DNA of 64,000 nt from Planctomycetota bacterium (GCA_020639295.1 JACKGY010000011.1:113933-177932), one strand, 5' to 3'. Positions 15,625 to 24,981 are shown, counted from the stretch's first letter. The notes: generated from the sequence alone by a model not told the origin. A program made the numbers and translations.

Positions 15625-18600
15625 ATGGCCCGAAGTCGCTACGAGATCGTCAAGGAACTCTACCTCGAGATCGTGGATCTCGATGCGACGGATAGGCTCC
15701 GTCGTCTGGAGGAGGTCGAGCGAAGCGACGTCGCGCTTCGCCGCGAGGTCGAGGACCTGCTCGGCTACGAGGATGACACCCGGGCCCCGGTCTCCTCCAT
15801 CCTGGCGATCGTCGACGACCATCTCGAGCTCCGTTCGGCGGGAGCCGGGCCGGAGGCGGAGATGCCAGCGACGATCGGGGGTTACCGCATCGTTCGGCGC
15901 ATCGGCGTGGGCGGCATGGGCTCCGTCTTCGAGGCCGAGCAGGAACAACCCAGGCGCACCGTCGCCTTGAAGGTGCTGCGCTCGGGTCTGCTCGATCCCG
16001 CGGCTCGTCGCCGCTTCGAGGTCGAGGCCGAGATCCTCGGCCGCCTGCAGCACCCCGCGATCACCCAGGTCTACGAGGCACGGCATGACTCGCCGGACGG
16101 CCCCTTCATCGCCATGGAGCTCGTGCGCGGGCTTGCGCTCGACTCCTGGGTTCGGGCGGAATCGCGCGGTCGGGCCGAGCTCATCCTGCTCTGGAAGAAG
16201 ATCGCCGAAGGAGTCCACCACGCTCATCAGCGCGGAATCATACATCGCGACCTGAAACCTGGGAACATCCTCATCGACGATGAGGGGCGACCGAAGATTC
16301 TCGACTTCGGCATCGCCCGGGTGCTCGGCGAAGGTCGCACGACCGCGGCGCGGACGCGCGCGGGCGAGATCCTCGGGACCATCGCCTACATGAGCCCTGA
16401 GCAGGCGAGTGGCGACCCGAGCCTGATCGACACCCGCTCCGACGTCTACGCCCTGGGTCTACTCGGTTACGAGTGCCTCCTGAGGCGGGCGCCGCACGAT
16501 CTCGACGCCTTGTCCTTCAAGGAGGCCATGGCGACGATCTGCACCGGCCCGATTCGGAGGCCGGCCGCCATCGATCCTACGATCTCGGGCGATCTCGAGA
16601 CCATCCTGCTCACTTCCCTCGACAAGGATCGGGAGCGCCGCTACCAGAGCGCCGCCGAACTCGCGCGGGATCTCGACAACTTCCTCGATGAGAAGCCGAT
16701 CTCGGCGCATCCGCCCAGCACCTGGTACGAGATCCGGATGTTCGCACGACGCCATCGCGTGGCGATGCTCAGCCTCGCGGCGCTTCTGTGCACGATCGTC
16801 ATCGGCATCACGGCCGTGATCCTCTATTCGGTCGAGGCTGGCCGGCAGGCGCGGCGCGCGAACCGCGAGTCACGACGGGGGGCTCTCGAGACGCTGGCTG
16901 CCAGAAGGTCGAGCTACGCCGCCGAGATCCGCGCGGCCTCGGCGGCCCTCGACGAAGGGCGACGCGACGAGGCGAACCGGCGGCTCGACTCGACGCCGGA
17001 GGAACTGAGGGGCTGGGAGTGGCGGCACCTTCGATCGCGTCTCGATACCTGCGAGCTGCTGTTCGGGGACGGGACTCCGGTGGTGGGCGACGTCGACTTC
17101 TCGAGCGACGGGCGCATCCTCGTCGCCGAAGCCGATGGGCGACTGCGCCTTATCCACCTCGGCGCGGAAGGGTCGGAGGAGACAATCGAGGTCGAGGCGG
17201 GCATGACCAGCTTCTCGGCATCGCGCGATCTGCCGATCGTCGCGACCGGGCATGCCGACGGCGGGGTGCGCATCCGCGACCTCGCCGAGGGCGCAGTGAT
17301 CGTGGAACGCGATTTCGGCGACGAGTCGATCGAGGCGCTCGAGATCGGTCCGGCTGGTGAGCGGCTCCTGGTGACGACGGCGTCCTCGAGCTACCTGTGG
17401 ATGCCGGCTCGAGAGCACGTCATTCCGATCCCGCGGCGCTCCTTCTGGAGCTGGCATCCCACGGAGCCGTCGGGAGTCTCCACGTCCTACGAGCAGGTCT
17501 CGGGCCTGACCGGTTTTCGGGAGGGGAAGCTCTCGAGCAGCTCGGAGACGCCGATCTGCGCCGCCTTCTCGGCCGATGCCGGGCGTGTGGTCTTCGGCAC
17601 GAACCATCCTTCGATTCGCGTCGTCGACGTCGGGAGCGAGCGCGTCGCCGCCTACATGAGATCGCCGACCGGCCAGATCTCCGCCGTGGCCTGGCTGCCC
17701 GGTGCGGAACGCGTCGTCAGCGGCGATCGATCCGGCTGCGTTCGCGTATGGGACGTCGTCAGCGGCAAGGAGGTACGCGCGCTTCTCGGCCACTCGGAGC
17801 CCATCAGGTCCCTCGTCGTCAGCCCGGACGGGCAGTACGTCGCCGCGGCGACACGGACCAGGGTTCGCGTCTGGCGACTGAACGCCCAGGATGGGGTCTC
17901 GGTCGCCGAAGGGCATCGAAGCTACGTCTGGTGCGGCAGTTTCTCTCCCGATTCCGCCCTCGTCGCGAGCGCTGCCTGGGATGCCACGGTGCGGCTCTGG
18001 GACGGGTTCGATCTCGCACCGATCGGGCTGCTCGATCAAGGGCTCAAGTTCCCGTCCGGGCTCGCCTGGACCAAGGATGGCCGCCAGCTGGCGATCTCGG
18101 ACTGGAAGATCAGGATCCTCGATCTTCCGAGCGGGGAGGTCGAACTGCCGACGCTCGAGAGACGGCAACTGGTCGAGAGCCTCGGCAACGAACTCTCCTG
18201 GCCCGGGCGAGCGGGGAGTCCGTCGGAGCTCTTTCTCCCGGGTCATCGGGTCAGCCTCCTGGGCGACGAGGACTCCGATCAGCTCCTGATCCGCGATGCC
18301 CAGGGGCGGGTGCTGGGCCGGATCGCGATTCCGGGCGGGACCATGGACCTCGCCGCCAGCCGGGACGAGACCAGGCTCGCTGCCGTGAGCGGGGAGGGGC
18401 GGATCGTCCTGATCGACCCGCTCGAATGGGCGGTGACCGCGCGCATCCGAGCGCACACCGGAGCGATCCATGCGGCGGCCTTCACTCCCGATCAGAGCCG
18501 ACTGGCGACCGGCGGCGATGACCAGGCTCTGCGAATCTGGGACACCGAGAGCTGGTTGGAGGTGGCGACGCTCCACGGGCACCGTGGTGAGATCCGGGAT

Positions 18601-19899
18601 CTTGAATTCAGCGGCGATGGGCAGCGCCTCCTTTCGGCCTCGAGCGACGGCACGCTGCGTCTCTGGGGCACTCGGCCATTGCATGAGCGCGTCCGTGACG
18701 CCAGGGGCGCGGGGGCCGCCCCGAACTCGCTGAGCGAGCGGATTCGCGGTCTCGTCGTCGAACGCGACCGCAGGCGGGCGGACGAAGAGAGGCCGGTCAA
18801 GTTGGAGGGAGAGACCGGAAGCGGCTTCGGCACCGCGCTCGCGCTTCTCGAACGGGGACCGAGGAACGGTGAGCGTGCGTTACTCGTGGGCGCCCCGGGC
18901 GCCGCTCCAAGGCAGTCCGGAGCGGTCGAACTCTGGAGCCTCGCGCCGCCGGAGCGGATCTGGCGGCGGCAGGGTCTCCATCCCGGCGACGGCTTCGGCT
19001 CCTCGATCGTGACATTGCCCGATATGGACGGCGACGGAGTCGACGATCTTGCCGTCGGCGCACCGCGTCGGGACGGCGATGGCCTGGAAAACTGCGGCTC
19101 GCTCGTCTTCCTCTCCGGCCGTGACGGCTCGACCATTCGCGAGCATCTCGGCGCGCGTGCATTCGAGGAGCTGGGCCTTCGCGCCACGGCAACCGGCGAT
19201 CTCGATCGCGACGGAGCGCCCGATGTTCTCTGTTGCCCGCGTCCGGGCAGGGGAGCGCGTCGCATCGAGCTGGTGTCGTCGAGAACGGGCGCGCTGATCC
19301 GCTCCTTCGATGTTGCGCGCCAGGGCCTTCCCGCGGCCCACGCGGTCGGCGATCGCGATGGCGACGGGATAGCTGATCTCGCCATTGCCAGCCCTGCGAG
19401 CGGCGTGACGATCCACTCTGGGGCGGACGGACGAGAACTCGCGGGCATCCCCTGGTCGGAGGCCGGCGGCGGCACCCTCGCGACCCTGGCCATTCGCGAT
19501 CAGGCCCGGGCCGAGCTCCGGTTCGTCTTCGGCGCGAAGCCGACGCCGCAGGCCGGAACCGGTGAGAATCCCATCGAGGCGCGGTCGGCCGACGGCGACA
19601 CGATCTGGCGGGTCTCCTATCCGCGATCGATCGCCGGTCGGCGCTTCCTCGAAGTCGGTGATCTCGATGGCGACGGAATCGACGAGGTCGGGGTCGTCGT
19701 CGGCGCCTTCGGAGCCCGCACGAGCCTCTCCTCGGCCGATGTCGTCATCCTCTCGGGCGCGGATGGCCGCGAGATCAGACGCCTCGAGGGGCCGGCCGGG
19801 GCGATCCGCTTCGGCAGCGCCATCGTCGCAACACCCGATCAGTTCATCGTGGGCTGCAACGAGGCGGATCGTCCCTTCCTGGTCTTCATCGATCGCTGA
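15625..19899 (+). CDS. Ser/Thr kinase with WD40 and FG-GAP propellers
   Basis: 1424 aa from MARSRYE, chosen because agcacggaag precedes it and upstream codons overlap the sigma gene. Kinase domain ~85-345: glycine loop IGVGGMGSVF (93-102), lysine in VALKVL (116), HRDLKPGN (207-214), DFGIAR (227-232) and SPEQ. One transmembrane helix at ~375-395 (MLSLAALLCTIVIGITAVIL). Beyond it lies a WD40-like region (~480-1040; repeats such as VRVWDVVSGKEV, LRIWDTESW and LRLWGT). Several FG-GAP repeats follow (~1070-1420; DMDGDGVDDLAVGAP, DLDGDGIDEVGVV) with Ca-binding Asp-rich loops. It joins an N-terminal kinase to an outward-facing sensor that has two propeller types. It probably signals to the preceding ECF factor. 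Confidence 0.9.
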   Translation: MARSRYEIVKELYLEIVDLDATDRLRRLEEVERSDVALRREVEDLLGYEDDTRAPVSSILAIVDDHLELRSAGAGPEAEMPATIGGYRIVRRIGVGGMGSVFEAEQEQPRRTVALKVLRSGLLDPAARRRFEVEAEILGRLQHPAITQVYEARHDSPDGPFIAMELVRGLALDSWVRAESRGRAELILLWKKIAEGVHHAHQRGIIHRDLKPGNILIDDEGRPKILDFGIARVLGEGRTTAARTRAGEILGTIAYMSPEQASGDPSLIDTRSDVYALGLLGYECLLRRAPHDLDALSFKEAMATICTGPIRRPAAIDPTISGDLETILLTSLDKDRERRYQSAAELARDLDNFLDEKPISAHPPSTWYEIRMFARRHRVAMLSLAALLCTIVIGITAVILYSVEAGRQARRANRESRRGALETLAARRSSYAAEIRAASAALDEGRRDEANRRLDSTPEELRGWEWRHLRSRLDTCELLFGDGTPVVGDVDFSSDGRILVAEADGRLRLIHLGAEGSEETIEVEAGMTSFSASRDLPIVATGHADGGVRIRDLAEGAVIVERDFGDESIEALEIGPAGERLLVTTASSSYLWMPAREHVIPIPRRSFWSWHPTEPSGVSTSYEQVSGLTGFREGKLSSSSETPICAAFSADAGRVVFGTNHPSIRVVDVGSERVAAYMRSPTGQISAVAWLPGAERVVSGDRSGCVRVWDVVSGKEVRALLGHSEPIRSLVVSPDGQYVAAATRTRVRVWRLNAQDGVSVAEGHRSYVWCGSFSPDSALVASAAWDATVRLWDGFDLAPIGLLDQGLKFPSGLAWTKDGRQLAISDWKIRILDLPSGEVELPTLERRQLVESLGNELSWPGRAGSPSELFLPGHRVSLLGDEDSDQLLIRDAQGRVLGRIAIPGGTMDLAASRDETRLAAVSGEGRIVLIDPLEWAVTARIRAHTGAIHAAAFTPDQSRLATGGDDQALRIWDTESWLEVATLHGHRGEIRDLEFSGDGQRLLSASSDGTLRLWGTRPLHERVRDARGAGAAPNSLSERIRGLVVERDRRRADEERPVKLEGETGSGFGTALALLERGPRNGERALLVGAPGAAPRQSGAVELWSLAPPERIWRRQGLHPGDGFGSSIVTLPDMDGDGVDDLAVGAPRRDGDGLENCGSLVFLSGRDGSTIREHLGARAFEELGLRATATGDLDRDGAPDVLCCPRPGRGARRIELVSSRTGALIRSFDVARQGLPAAHAVGDRDGDGIADLAIASPASGVTIHSGADGRELAGIPWSEAGGGTLATLAIRDQARAELRFVFGAKPTPQAGTGENPIEARSADGDTIWRVSYPRSIAGRRFLEVGDLDGDGIDEVGVVVGAFGARTSLSSADVVILSGADGREIRRLEGPAGAIRFGSAIVATPDQFIVGCNEADRPFLVFIDR

Positions 19900-19946
19900 G
19901 CTCGCGGCCGCCTTCCCGCCACGAAATTCGCAGATTCCCTGAGCCT

Positions 19947-19968
19947 GTCCGCGACGAATCGCGCGGAC
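19947..19968 (+). terminator. Hairpin between kinase and FG-GAP gene
   Basis: Seven-bp stem GTCCGCG/CGCGGAC with loop ACGAATCG, 48 nt after the kinase stop. It could end the sigma-kinase transcript. There is no clear U-run. Confidence 0.4.
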
Positions 19969-20026
19969 ACCGGTGACGGGCAACGGATTCGGTTGCCCCC
20001 GCATCTACCGAAACCGGAGAGCTCAG

Positions 20027-21685
20027 ATGATCCACCGCATCCCCCGACTCGTGGCCAGCCTCATGGCTCTACTTGCCCTCGCCTCGATTGCTCCAGCGCA
20101 ACAGTCCCCCGACTCCACCTACGGCTTGCCCTGGACGGGCGCGCAGTTCGGCTGGAGTGGCAATCGCGTCGGCGACTGTAACGGCGACGGCGTCCCGGAC
20201 TTCGTCGTCGGTGCGCCGCACGGGCTCGTGAACGGAGTCGACACCGGCCTCGCCCGCGTCTACGACGGCGCGACCCAGAACATCATGCATCTCCTGAAGG
20301 GTGGCGATCTCGGCGATCGCTTCGGCTTCGCCGTCGATGGCTGCGGCGACGTCGATGGCGACGGCAAGGCGGACATCATCATCGGCGCCGACTTGGACGA
20401 CGACGGCGGCCTGGACGCCGGAAGGGTCTTCATCCGCTCCGGCGCCACCGGCGCCCTCATCCGGGCCCATGACGGCATTGCCGGCTCCCGAGCCGGCGCG
20501 GACGTCACCGGCGTCGGCGATGTGAACGGCGACGGTTACGACGACTATGCCTTCTCGCTGCCGAATTTCGTCAACACCGGCATCGGTACCACGGGCCGCG
20601 TTTCGATCTTCAGCGGCTTCGATGGCAGCTTCATCCGTGCCATTCTCGCCCCGAGCGGTCAGACGAACTACGGGTTTGCGATCGATGAGGTCGGCGATCT
20701 GACCGGCGACGGCATCAGCGAGATCATCGTGGGCTCGCACCGCGGGACGAGCAGTACCTTCACCGACGCGGGGAGGGCCTTCGTCTACAACGGCGCGAAC
20801 GGCAACCTCATCTACTCCTTCGTGGGCGACGACGCCAATGATCGCCTGGGCAACGCAGTGTCCGGACTCGGTGACGTCAATGGCGACGGCACGCCGGACT
20901 TCGCCATTGCCTCCTTCCTCGACGACACGTTCGGGGTCGACAAGGGCAAGGTGCTCGTGATCGACGGCGGCAGCGGCTCCGTCATCCATCAACTCCATGG
21001 TCCGGCCTGGTTCGGCTACTTCGGCAACGAGGTCAACGATGCCGGCGACTTCAACGGCGACGGCTTCGCCGACATCATCGTGGGCGGTTCGCACGGCGCC
21101 GCGGTCATGAGCGGCATCGATGGTCGTCTCCTGACGACGCTCTTGCCGGCGGCCGCCTCGCTCAGCTCAGGGCAGCTCGGGCATGCGGTCTTCGGTCTTG
21201 GCGACATCAATGGCGACGGCTTCGACGACGTAGCCGCGGGCGACTACCAGGGCGACACGGTCACGGTGGACGGCGGCGAGGTGAACCTCTACTATGCTCC
21301 GCAGGTCCCGGTGACCGGCTATTCCAACACGGTCGGCTACCACTTCCAGCAGGCCTACTGGGTGCCGGACAACGGCATTCCGGGCTCGGTCACCGGCTCG
21401 CTCGTCGCCCAGGGCGCGACCCCCTACGGCACCGGCATCGCGATCGTGAGCCTCGCTTCGGCGGACTTCGTCGCCTACGGCTTCCTGCCGATCGCCATCA
21501 ACCCGGACCCCTCGCTGGTGCTCCTCAACCCGACCTACTCCTACGACGCCACCGGCACCCTGGTCTCCGCCGGCGTGAGCCGGCAGGACCCCTACCTCGG
21601 CGGCTACCACGTCTACATCCAGTTCATCGAGTTCTACCCGCTCGTGACCAGCTCGAATGGCATCAAGATGAAGATGACGCTCTGA
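20027..21685 (+). CDS. Secreted FG-GAP repeat (integrin-alpha-like) protein
   Basis: 552 aa. Start chosen at ATG 20027 (MIHRIPRLVAS) after ccggagagctc. Signal peptide MALLALASIAPAQQ is cleaved near residue 25. Seven or so FG-GAP/VCBS blades of ~60 residues follow, each with a DxNGDG-type calcium loop (GDCNGDGVPDFVVGAPHG, DVDGDGKADIIIGAD, DFNGDGFADIIVGG and others), making a beta-propeller to ~430. The C-terminal ~120 residues form a beta-rich domain ending IKMKMTL, likely for anchoring or binding. It follows the kinase gene whose own sensor has the same repeat type. Confidence 0.88.
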   Translation: MIHRIPRLVASLMALLALASIAPAQQSPDSTYGLPWTGAQFGWSGNRVGDCNGDGVPDFVVGAPHGLVNGVDTGLARVYDGATQNIMHLLKGGDLGDRFGFAVDGCGDVDGDGKADIIIGADLDDDGGLDAGRVFIRSGATGALIRAHDGIAGSRAGADVTGVGDVNGDGYDDYAFSLPNFVNTGIGTTGRVSIFSGFDGSFIRAILAPSGQTNYGFAIDEVGDLTGDGISEIIVGSHRGTSSTFTDAGRAFVYNGANGNLIYSFVGDDANDRLGNAVSGLGDVNGDGTPDFAIASFLDDTFGVDKGKVLVIDGGSGSVIHQLHGPAWFGYFGNEVNDAGDFNGDGFADIIVGGSHGAAVMSGIDGRLLTTLLPAAASLSSGQLGHAVFGLGDINGDGFDDVAAGDYQGDTVTVDGGEVNLYYAPQVPVTGYSNTVGYHFQQAYWVPDNGIPGSVTGSLVAQGATPYGTGIAIVSLASADFVAYGFLPIAINPDPSLVLLNPTYSYDATGTLVSAGVSRQDPYLGGYHVYIQFIEFYPLVTSSNGIKMKMTL

Positions 21686-21738
21686 GGCCTCAGCCGCGCC
21701 GCTGCCCGACGAGCGGCGGCCAGGCCAGCGATTCAAGC

Positions 21739-21764
21739 GAGCCCGCGACCAGAGTCGCGGGCTC
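21739..21764 (+). terminator. Rho-independent-type hairpin after the FG-GAP gene
   Basis: Perfect 11-bp stem GAGCCCGCGAC/GTCGCGGGCTC with loop CAGA, 53 nt after the stop codon. A transposon left-end remnant begins four bases after it. Confidence 0.75.
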
Positions 21765-21768
21765 CGTC

Positions 21769-21830
21769 GTGCCGCTCAACGAAGTGATTTCCGTGCTCCA
21801 AGTCCAGCCCAGGGCTCCGAAAGCTGCGCC
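21769..21830 (+). mobile_element. Left-end remnant of the three-gene transposon
   Basis: GTGCCGCTCAACGAAGTGAT and CCCAGGGCTCCGAAAGC match copy 1 at 290-350 and the end at 26480. The match stops near 21830, where DUF2442 sequence begins. No transposase remains attached. Confidence 0.65.
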
Positions 21831-21834
21831 CTTC

Positions 21835-21925
21835 GGCATTCATTGGCCCCAGATCGACGAGGATGTCTCGTCAGCCGGCCTGCTCAGAGGGGCGCCGGCG
21901 CCGGGGGCCCGAGCCACGAGCTGAG
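21835..21925 (+). pseudogene. C-terminal fragment of a DUF2442 gene
   Basis: Reads FGIHWPQIDEDVSSAGLLRG and ends GARATS, nearly the same as the end of the intact gene at 9693-9962. The homology continues downstream into the hairpin repeat. The start and N-terminal two thirds are missing, so it is non-functional. Confidence 0.8.
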
Positions 21926-21929
21926 CGCA

Positions 21930-22040
21930 TATGCCCTGCGGCATGTTCCGAGACTTCGCGGTGTAGGAAAAGTGCGACTGAGCGTCCAACTCGGGGAGTT
22001 TGAGGCCCAGAAGGCCACCAACCCAACGAAGCCCGCGGTT
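21930..22040 (+). repeat. Dispersed repeat, copy 3, cut in the hairpin loop
   Basis: Same unit as 9975-10102 up to CCCGCGGTT, then unrelated sequence beginning TGTCAAGGCTCGG. The right half of the hairpin is lost, so termination should be abolished. Confidence 0.6.
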
Positions 22041-22149
22041 GTCAAGGCTCGGTTAGGCAAGTCCACCCCTGGTTCGGCCAAGCTGGTCCACTGGGGTCAT
22101 GTGGAAACACAGCCTGAGGCCCCCAGCAGGGCGGTCTCGTAGCGCCTGG
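22040..22149. other. Possible IS-end fragment between the repeat and truncated orfC
   Basis: Sequence starting TGTCAAGGCTCGGTTAGGC contains spaced GTCCAC motifs (AAGTCCACCCC and GGTCCACTGGGG, ~23-25 bp apart), as in IS21-type ends. No transposase of that type is attached. Identification is tentative. Confidence 0.3.
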
Positions 22150-22845
22150 AAGACTGCGACCCAGCTCGGCCACCAGGACGACGGCAGGAAGCTCGTGGCG
22201 CAGCTGATCGTGGACCTGAGGAGCGGCCTTCATCGTGCCGCCAGTCTGGGGCCGCCGCCGAAGGCGGAGGACGCGACGGCGCTCCTGGAGCGGGCGAAAG
22301 AGGAGCAGGGCCGGCTCCCGCTCGTGCTGGCCATCGACAACGACTACGCCAGCCGCAAGCTCAAGAGCTACGCCGAGAAGGAGGGCATGATGCTGCTCGT
22401 GAACCTGCCCCGGACACCGCAGCACAACTGCTGGGTCGAGCGGGCAATGCGCTCGCTGAAGGAGGGCATGCGCGACCGGCTGAGCCTGGAGGAGATCCGG
22501 GGCGAGCGTGCGCTCGCCCTCACCGACCTCGTGCTCGTCCTGCGCGAGAGCCTGCACGACATGGCCGCCCGACGACGGGCGATGAGAGGGTCATGCGGCA
22601 ACGGGGATTCGGCAATTGATCGTGACAGGGCAGGCAGACGACACTACGATCGTGAACTGCGTAGTCGGCTGGCGCGACGACTCGCGTGGCGACTCGAACG
22701 GATACCAGCCGAGCAATGCTCGGCACGCCGCAGACGGCTGCTCGAACGTCAGGCGATATTCGAGACATTGCTGGAAGCGGGACTCGCATCTTTGACCCGA
22801 GGCGGCAGGCCCTGGGAGCCGGTGGCGTGGGAAGAACTAACGTGA
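22150..22845 (+). pseudogene. Truncated orfC transposase, copy 2
   Basis: Homology to orfC begins around TQLGHQDDGRK; everything before, including the helix-turn-helix and the first catalytic Asp, is missing or mutated. The second Asp motif reads LAIDNDYASRK and the Glu motif is HNCWVERAMRSLKEG. The C-terminus to WEELT and the right end (GTGAGCAGTACA, 22842-22853) are intact. An open frame from 22099 exists but its first codons are not transposase. Confidence 0.8.
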
Positions 22846-23024
22846 GCAGTACAGGTGACAAAGCACATACGATGACTTCCGTGGTCGTAAGTCGAGCTGA
22901 ATTGTCCGTCGGCTATTCTCTCAGTTTGCCGGTTGAAGGGAACGGCCTGTTTTTCCATCTTGACGCGATACCATCGGGGCCACTTGCTGTGTATAAGTTC
23001 CTGCATGGTCTTGTTATACGATAA
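22842..23024 (+). CDS. Short ORF coupled to the transposon right end
   Basis: 60 aa, starting at the GTG that overlaps the orfC stop, as at 3499. After MSST the sequence is unique and of lower GC (TSVVVSRAELSVGYSLSLPV). It may be the end of an interrupted gene or an N-terminal fusion peptide. It resembles no family I know, and it lies two nucleotides before the next ORF. Confidence 0.35.
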   Translation: MSSTGDKAHTMTSVVVSRAELSVGYSLSLPVEGNGLFFHLDAIPSGPLAVYKFLHGLVIR

Positions 23025-23026
23025 CT

Positions 23027-23332
23027 ATGTGGATTACAATCACCGCGTCCTTAGATGTTGTCGCTACGACTGAGGGCGGGCGGGCGACGCCGATTCTGTC
23101 TGGCTACCGTGGTGTCGTTTACTTCAAGCCCTTGGGAGACTGTTTCGGCTGCGTAGTCAGGTTTGATGATTCAGTGCCCATGGAGTCCATCGCTCCGGGC
23201 GAGTCTTGTGTTGTTTGCCTCTCGTACCTGGCTGCCGACGACTCGCGTGAAACTGCTTCGTCTCGCCGGGGGCAGAGATTCGAGTTGAAGGAAGGCCCTA
23301 AGGTCATAGCGAAGGGTAGCGTGTGCCACTGA
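23027..23332 (+). CDS. Small EF-Tu domain III-like protein
   Basis: 101 aa. The pattern TTEGGRATPILSGYRGVVYF followed by APGESCVVCLSYL and GQRFELKEGPKVIAKGSV matches the third (C-terminal beta-barrel) domain of elongation factor Tu (compare EEGGRHTPF..GYRPQFYFR and GLRFAIREGGRTVGAGVV). There is no GTPase domain here or nearby. Freestanding barrels of this kind are uncharacterised; possible roles are nucleic-acid or tRNA binding, or mimicry of EF-Tu. It lies in lower-GC passenger DNA next to a transposon end, with no obvious ribosome site. Function is not assigned. Confidence 0.65.
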   Translation: MWITITASLDVVATTEGGRATPILSGYRGVVYFKPLGDCFGCVVRFDDSVPMESIAPGESCVVCLSYLAADDSRETASSRRGQRFELKEGPKVIAKGSVCH

Positions 23333-23346
23333 ACTTTGTTGTCCCT

Positions 23347-23358
23347 TGTCCCTACCGG
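23347..23358. repeat. Isolated TGTCCCTACCGG motif
   Basis: Exact match to the first 12 bases of the dispersed repeat, 129 bp before the full copy at 23474 and in the same orientation. It diverges at once afterwards. Confidence 0.4.
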
Positions 23359-23473
23359 TGGATTTCAAGATAGTTGTCACGTGAGCGGGTGCAATCATGC
23401 TGCCTCCGCGCCGGCGACGGCAGGCTCGGGATTGAGCCTCACCTCGTCGATCCGTGAGCAGTTCCGAGTCTTC

Positions 23474-23570
23474 CCTGTCCCTACCGGAAATCCAGATCCG
23501 ACCCGAATCCTACGATTCCGGTGACCGTACTCGACGCAAGCGGGATTGTCGAGGGTCATCGGGGGCGGGA
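23474..23570. repeat. TGTCCCTACCGG dispersed repeat, copy 3
   Basis: Near-identical to 5119-5210, including the CGAATCCTACGATTCCGG core and GTACTCGACGCAAGCGGG. It lies just past the 3' end of the IS3-type transposase copy at 23645, as the other copy does. Confidence 0.6.
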
Positions 23571-23644
23571 TCACGCGCGACGAGCTGATGGCCGCGCGAC
23601 GTACGCAGACTGCTCCTGCAGTTTTAGATGGGTCGATAGCGGAA

Positions 23645-24447
23645 TCAGGCGGCGCGGTGGTAGCGGTGGTGGGGCCCGCCGAGGACGGGCGTCGTCACGA
23701 GACGGCCACCGTGTTCGATCGCTCGGCGTTCGGGCGCGTTGCCGTCGAGCGAGAGGTGCGGTCGGCTCTTGTTGTACCAGGCGACGTACTCCTTCAGCAC
23801 ACGCAAGAGGTGCCTCTCGTTGAGCGGGATGATGTGGTCGGTGCACTCGCGACGGATGCTGCCGATGACGCGCTCGACGAAGGGGTTCTGCCAGGGCGAC
23901 TTCTTGGCGCTGATGACCTGCTTGATTCCCATCGACCTGATGGCTCGCCCGAAGGTGTCGCCGTAGATGCTGTCGCGGTCACGATGGAGAAAGCGCGGCT
24001 CCTCGCCGCCGGGAAAGGCCTCGCGGATCTGGTTGGCGGTCCACTGGGCGGTCGGGTTCGTCGTCACGTTGACGTGGACGAACCGACGCCGGTCATGCGA
24101 GAGCACGACGAAGACGTAGAGCACATTGAAGGTCAGGGACGGCAGGGTGAAGAAGTCGCAGGCCGCGGCTTCGCCCATTTGATTCCTGAGGAAGGCGCGC
24201 CAGCTCTGTCGCTTCCGTTCGCTGGGAGTCCTCTTCACCATGTACTTCGCGACGGTGGTCTCGCCGACATCGTGACCGAGGAGGGCGAGCTCGTTGGCGA
24301 TGAGCGGCGCGCCCCAGGTCGCGTTCTCGCGGCTCATCTTCCGGATGAGGTGAATGGGCTTCATCGAGATTGGCGGCCGGCCCGGTCGACGTCGCTCCTG
24401 GCTCATCTTGGTCCAGAGGCGGGCAAAGCACTCGCGGTGCCAGCGGA
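23645..24447 (-). pseudogene. IS3-type (rve) transposase lacking its N-terminus
   Basis: Minus-strand protein reads WHRECFARLWTKMSQERRR onward and continues intact to HRYHRAA. Catalytic D (AACDFFTL), D (LHRDRDSIYG) and E (PFVERVIGSIRREC) are present. The first ~75 residues are replaced at 24447 by unrelated DNA, which is the start of truncated orfC copy 3 in the opposite orientation. It is a paralogue of the gene split at 8004-8865/5291-5467 and shows what that gene looked like uninterrupted at its C-terminus. Confidence 0.85.
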
Positions 24448-24981
24448 CATTTGCCGCTCGTGCTCGCGATCGACAATGGCTACGACAGCAAGCGGCTGCG
24501 GAGCTTCGCCCGGGAGGAGGGCATGATCCTGTTCGTGAACCTGGCCCGGACACCGCCACACAACTGCTGGGTCGAGCGGGCGATGCGCTCGCTGAAGGAG
24601 GGCATGCGCGACCGGCTGAGCCTGGAGGAGATCCGGGGCGAGCGTGCGCTCGCCCGCACCGACCTCGTGCTCGTCCTGCGCGAGAGCCTGCACGACATGG
24701 CCGCCCGACGACGGGCGACGAGAGGGTCATGCGGCAACGGGGATTCGGCAATTGATCGTGACAGGGCAGGCAGACGACACTACGATCGTGAACTGCGTAT
24801 TCGGCTGGCGCGAAGACTCGCGTGGCGACTCGAACGGATACCGGCCGAGCACGGCTCGGCACGCCGCAGACGGCTGCTCGAACGTCAGGCGATATTCGAG
24901 ACATTGCTGGAAGCGGGACTCGCATCTTTGACCCGAGGCGGCAGGCCCTGGGAGCCGGTGGCGTGGGAAGAACTAACGTGA
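24448..24981 (+). pseudogene. Truncated orfC transposase, copy 3
   Basis: Begins abruptly at LPLVLAIDNGYDSKRLRSF (second catalytic Asp) and runs to WEELT. The helix-turn-helix and first Asp are missing. The 3' half is almost identical to copy 2, more so than to copy 1. The right end lies at 24978-24989. Open-frame starts upstream lie in the neighbouring transposase and are artefacts. Confidence 0.8.

Noticed and set aside
16870..18684. 604-codon ORF antisense to the WD40 region
   Set aside because: High GC keeps the reverse frame open. No domain, ribosome site or conserved motif was seen.
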